A DNA stretch of 19,333 nt from contig JADGJA010000418.1 of NCBI GenBank assembly GCA_027596035.1, forward strand, positions 1 through 19,333, given 5' to 3'. The notes beneath the pieces were generated by a model that had not been told where the DNA came from, made no database searches, and saw only the letters and a list, made by a program, of their open reading frames with translations. Shown piece after piece: positions 16,858 through 19,333 of the stretch. The DNA is from Thoreauomyces humboldtii. Its lineage: Eukaryota > Chytridiomycota > Chytridiomycetes > Spizellomycetales > Powellomycetaceae. The position numbers were made by a program, and so were the translations under genes. Every line of letters starts with the position of its first letter. Position 1 is the stretch's first letter.

Positions 16858-19333
16858 TCAGGGAGCGGTTTCGGTATCTGGGTGATCTGCGGTATCTGGG
16901 TGGAACTGCGGGGACCTAAACCCAGAGACGTCGTCAGGTAGGATCAGCGATGGTGAGGCGTCGTCGAAGCGTTCGTCGAAACTTGCTGTCGAGTGCTCAT
17001 AAGCGTTTGAACCCTCCGCTTGAAACTGATGATCGTCGATGACACTTTCATCGGCAAGCTCTGGCTCAGAAGACTCCATTGCATCATGGTGTTCCTCATC
17101 GGGGTAATGTGAAGTGACAGCCTCCTCATAGACTGTCACGTCTTCCAAAGTCTTGTTCGCTTCGTCTATGCGATCCGCCTTCATAGGTGAGGGGGGTAGA
17201 ATGTTGATTTGCACGATCGAAGGACTCTGCAGTCTGCTGCTTTCCGGGATCTCATATTGCGCGGTGCTAGAGACAGGGGGGTCGACTTCGAACGAGAAGC
17301 TCGGTGCGTCGCGATCGGGACTCAGTGCGCCTTCGCTCGCGGTCCCCCGCCTAGAGGCCGCAGCTTCCATGGTCTTTTTCTTGAGCGTCACCCTTGCTCT
17401 CAAAAGGCTTCCAGTTTTCATAAGGCGACTCGTCGCGTCCAGACCTTGGTCTTCACCATCGTCGGGGAGAGGCAAGTAGACGAGATCGGCGCTCGAGTGT
17501 CGCATGACTGCCTGACGAGAAGCGTTGACATCGGGGTACACGTCTTCCGAACTGGATGGGTCGAGGGAAGCGAGAGATCCCAATGTATCTGAGCGCGGAA
17601 CGGCGCGATCTTCCGAGGGATACGAGTGTGCGTCCGCAAAGATCTGCCCGTATTCCTCGGCAGTGGTCCGTTCTCCGTCCTCGTACCCGCTCTCTGCGTC
17701 TTCATAGTTGCTCTCGAACGACACCTTTGGACGATGAACCGTCCTTCGTTGATAGAACGGCAGCTCCCCGTCGACCGGTTTGAGTCTCAGAATGTCTTCT
17801 TGCGAGGCGCCTATGGCAGCGAGGAACGTCGGATGCGGGGCCAAGGACCTCGCAAACCCAGTTGACGCTGACGCTGAGGTAGGGTCCTCCGCGTGGTCCA
17901 ATGATCTGAGCAAAGTCTCGCGGAGGTCCGTATAGGACGTTGGCTGTGAAGTCATCGGCGACGGCAGAACCGAGGCGTTCGCCCCATCGTCGGGGGGAGA
18001 GGATGACTCCTCCGAGTCCTTGATTTTCTTGGCTTTCGCCTCTCGCACTCTCTGGGCGTAAATCTCCTTCTGCCTCGCAACTTTCTGCGCCGTCTCATTA
18101 TCCGCCCTCGCCTGCATGAGCGCAGTCGAGAACCCTGCAAACAACGCGAAGAACTCCTCGGGGGCGTCGGCCCTGTCCGCCGGATCGTCGCCAAAGAACG
18201 TGACCAGATCGGTCACGTTTCGGTCGGCGACCGCAGCCTGGTACTCGAGTCCGGCGATACGTACACTAGCCCGAGATACGAACGCCTCCATGGTGGAAAC
18301 AAAGGCGTCGTCGGGGGCAACGTGGTCAAGCTTGCGCATCTCCGCCAGTTCGGCTGTCACACCGTCAACGCCTCGACGCAGATCTTTAACCGAAGCTAGG
18401 AGGGCGGGGATGCAGATGCGGGCCGCCAACTCCGCCCTCGGCATCTCGCGAAGAAAGTCCACGAGCTCTGGTTGACTTTGATCAAGCCTCGCCACGAGGT
18501 AGTGAAGGAGCGTAGGCAGACTCTTGTTGTTATTAGTCCCACGGTTGGCCCTCGTATCCTTCAAGTTGAGCAATGCCTCCAGCTTGAACCCGTAGGCATT
18601 GCCTCGGAATGACGTTCCATTGAGGTAGTTCCCTAGAATCAACACCTGCTTGAGCAGCTCCCTGAGCCTCTTTGAAGTCCGGACCTGATCGCAGGCGAGC
18701 AAAACCGTCTCCATGTCCGGCACTACCTCCTCGACCTCCTCCTCGAATCTCTTTCGGAATAGCATATGTTCGAGACGGTGGCTGAGCCTAGGGACGTTCA
18801 TGACCTCCCTGATGTACCGTTCCGCATTTCCGAGCTCCTCCACGTCTCCTTCGTAGCTCCGCACGAGATCACACTCTTCCGATGTTGGCGCCCACAGTTT
18901 CAATGCGTGAAGTCGCTCGGTAGATAGCACACTATCGTCCATGGTCACGATGGCGCGACAGATGTCCGGGTATCCAAGACGAAGCCCTCCCAGCATGATA
19001 GCGATATTCTGGGCCCGTCGCGGGTCAATCAGCGTAGTGAGCTTCTTGACCTCGGGTTCTTTTTTCGTCTCTGCGACTGTGCGTGGGACAATCTCCTCCT
19101 TTTCGAAGAGCTCCAGCAGACCTTCTTCATCTACCAATCCTTCCTTCTTGGTACCTCCGTAAGCCTCTTCGACGACCTCTTCCCATACAGTAGACTTCGT
19201 GGCGCGGTTCGGAATCTTAGTCCATTGAAGAGGTTTCATGTTTTTCGTAGCTTTCAAGATCTGAAGGCCGAGAGATGGAGCCGGTGGGCCTCCCGGGGGT
19301 GGAGGAGGGGGAGGCCCGCCCATTCCCGGTGGC
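16858..19333 (-). CDS. Formin, C-terminal part with FH1 end and FH2 domain (N-terminus outside window)
   Basis: Formins nucleate and elongate unbranched actin filaments for polarised growth and cytokinesis. The frame is open from the stop at 16858 to the window edge, so the gene is cut off; the ATG at 19323 is internal, within the proline run. From that ATG, residues 4-16 are the end of the FH1 profilin-binding polyproline region. FH2 spans about 27-430: lasso-like MKPLQWTKIP (29-38), DPRRAQNIAIML (100-111), LILGNYLNGTSFRGNAYGFKL (228-248), LPTLLHYLV (269-277) and a basic C-terminal helix (about 412-436). The last 380 residues are acidic and Ser/Pro-rich without a known domain. TDLRETLLRSL (465-475) faintly resembles a DAD autoregulatory motif but lacks a clear basic patch. 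No intron is needed over 2.4 kb, unlike REV3 and RTF1. It converges with RTF1, leaving 141 bp. Confidence 0.95.
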   Translation of the reverse strand, partial: PPGMGGPPPPPPPGGPPAPSLGLQILKATKNMKPLQWTKIPNRATKSTVWEEVVEEAYGGTKKEGLVDEEGLLELFEKEEIVPRTVAETKKEPEVKKLTTLIDPRRAQNIAIMLGGLRLGYPDICRAIVTMDDSVLSTERLHALKLWAPTSEECDLVRSYEGDVEELGNAERYIREVMNVPRLSHRLEHMLFRKRFEEEVEEVVPDMETVLLACDQVRTSKRLRELLKQVLILGNYLNGTSFRGNAYGFKLEALLNLKDTRANRGTNNNKSLPTLLHYLVARLDQSQPELVDFLREMPRAELAARICIPALLASVKDLRRGVDGVTAELAEMRKLDHVAPDDAFVSTMEAFVSRASVRIAGLEYQAAVADRNVTDLVTFFGDDPADRADAPEEFFALFAGFSTALMQARADNETAQKVARQKEIYAQRVREAKAKKIKDSEESSSPPDDGANASVLPSPMTSQPTSYTDLRETLLRSLDHAEDPTSASASTGFARSLAPHPTFLAAIGASQEDILRLKPVDGELPFYQRRTVHRPKVSFESNYEDAESGYEDGERTTAEEYGQIFADAHSYPSEDRAVPRSDTLGSLASLDPSSSEDVYPDVNASRQAVMRHSSADLVYLPLPDDGEDQGLDATSRLMKTGSLLRARVTLKKKTMEAAASRRGTASEGALSPDRDAPSFSFEVDPPVSSTAQYEIPESSRLQSPSIVQINILPPSPMKADRIDEANKTLEDVTVYEEAVTSHYPDEEHHDAMESSEPELADESVIDDHQFQAEGSNAYEHSTASFDERFDDASPSLILPDDVSGFRSPQFHPDTADHPDTETAP

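Overview
The window is nuclear DNA of an intron-rich fungus, most likely a basidiomycete. Protein genes are close together, on both strands, and broken by many short introns (about 50-110 nt, GT-AG, often with a CTNAC or CTGAC branch-like sequence). The proteins are conserved eukaryotic housekeeping families. I cannot place the species from sequence alone. No prokaryotic, viral, transposase or CRISPR genes were seen.

Layout, left to right. (1) 1-502: promoter side of a ribosomal protein gene, with a stem-loop and TTAGGG-like boxes. (2) 503-1415, plus: RPS23 (uS12), four exons, complete. (3) 1843-3452, minus: a p62/NBR1-like protein with two ZZ zinc fingers, a C-terminal UBA domain and a LIR-like motif, convergent with RPS23. 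(4) 3453-5748: a 2.3 kb region without a confident gene. It holds three tandem copies of an 84-87 bp element bounded by inverted repeats, plus hairpins and a TATA-like box. (5) 5749-14242, minus: REV3, the catalytic subunit of DNA polymerase zeta, reconstructed here as about 23 exons and 2,339 residues, including one probable GC-AG intron and several stop-free introns whose length is a multiple of three. (6) 14562-16716, plus: RTF1, a Paf1-complex subunit with a Plus3 domain, ten exons, sharing a 319 bp divergent promoter region with REV3. (7) 16858-19333, minus: the FH1 end, FH2 domain and C-terminal tail of a formin, whose N-terminus lies beyond the window.

The genes do not form a pathway cluster. 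They cover translation (RPS23), probable selective autophagy (ZZ-UBA protein), translesion synthesis (REV3), transcription-coupled chromatin modification (RTF1) and actin assembly (formin). The most unusual non-genic signal is the triplicated inverted-repeat element at 3890-4285: its 84-87 bp cores are almost identical while the equal-length 69 bp spacers between them have diverged. The most informative protein signals are the two candidate REV7-binding motifs in REV3 and the LIR-like motif in the ZZ-UBA protein.

Exon boundaries were worked out by hand from reading frame, splice dinucleotides and family conservation; they are gene models, not transcript-supported facts.
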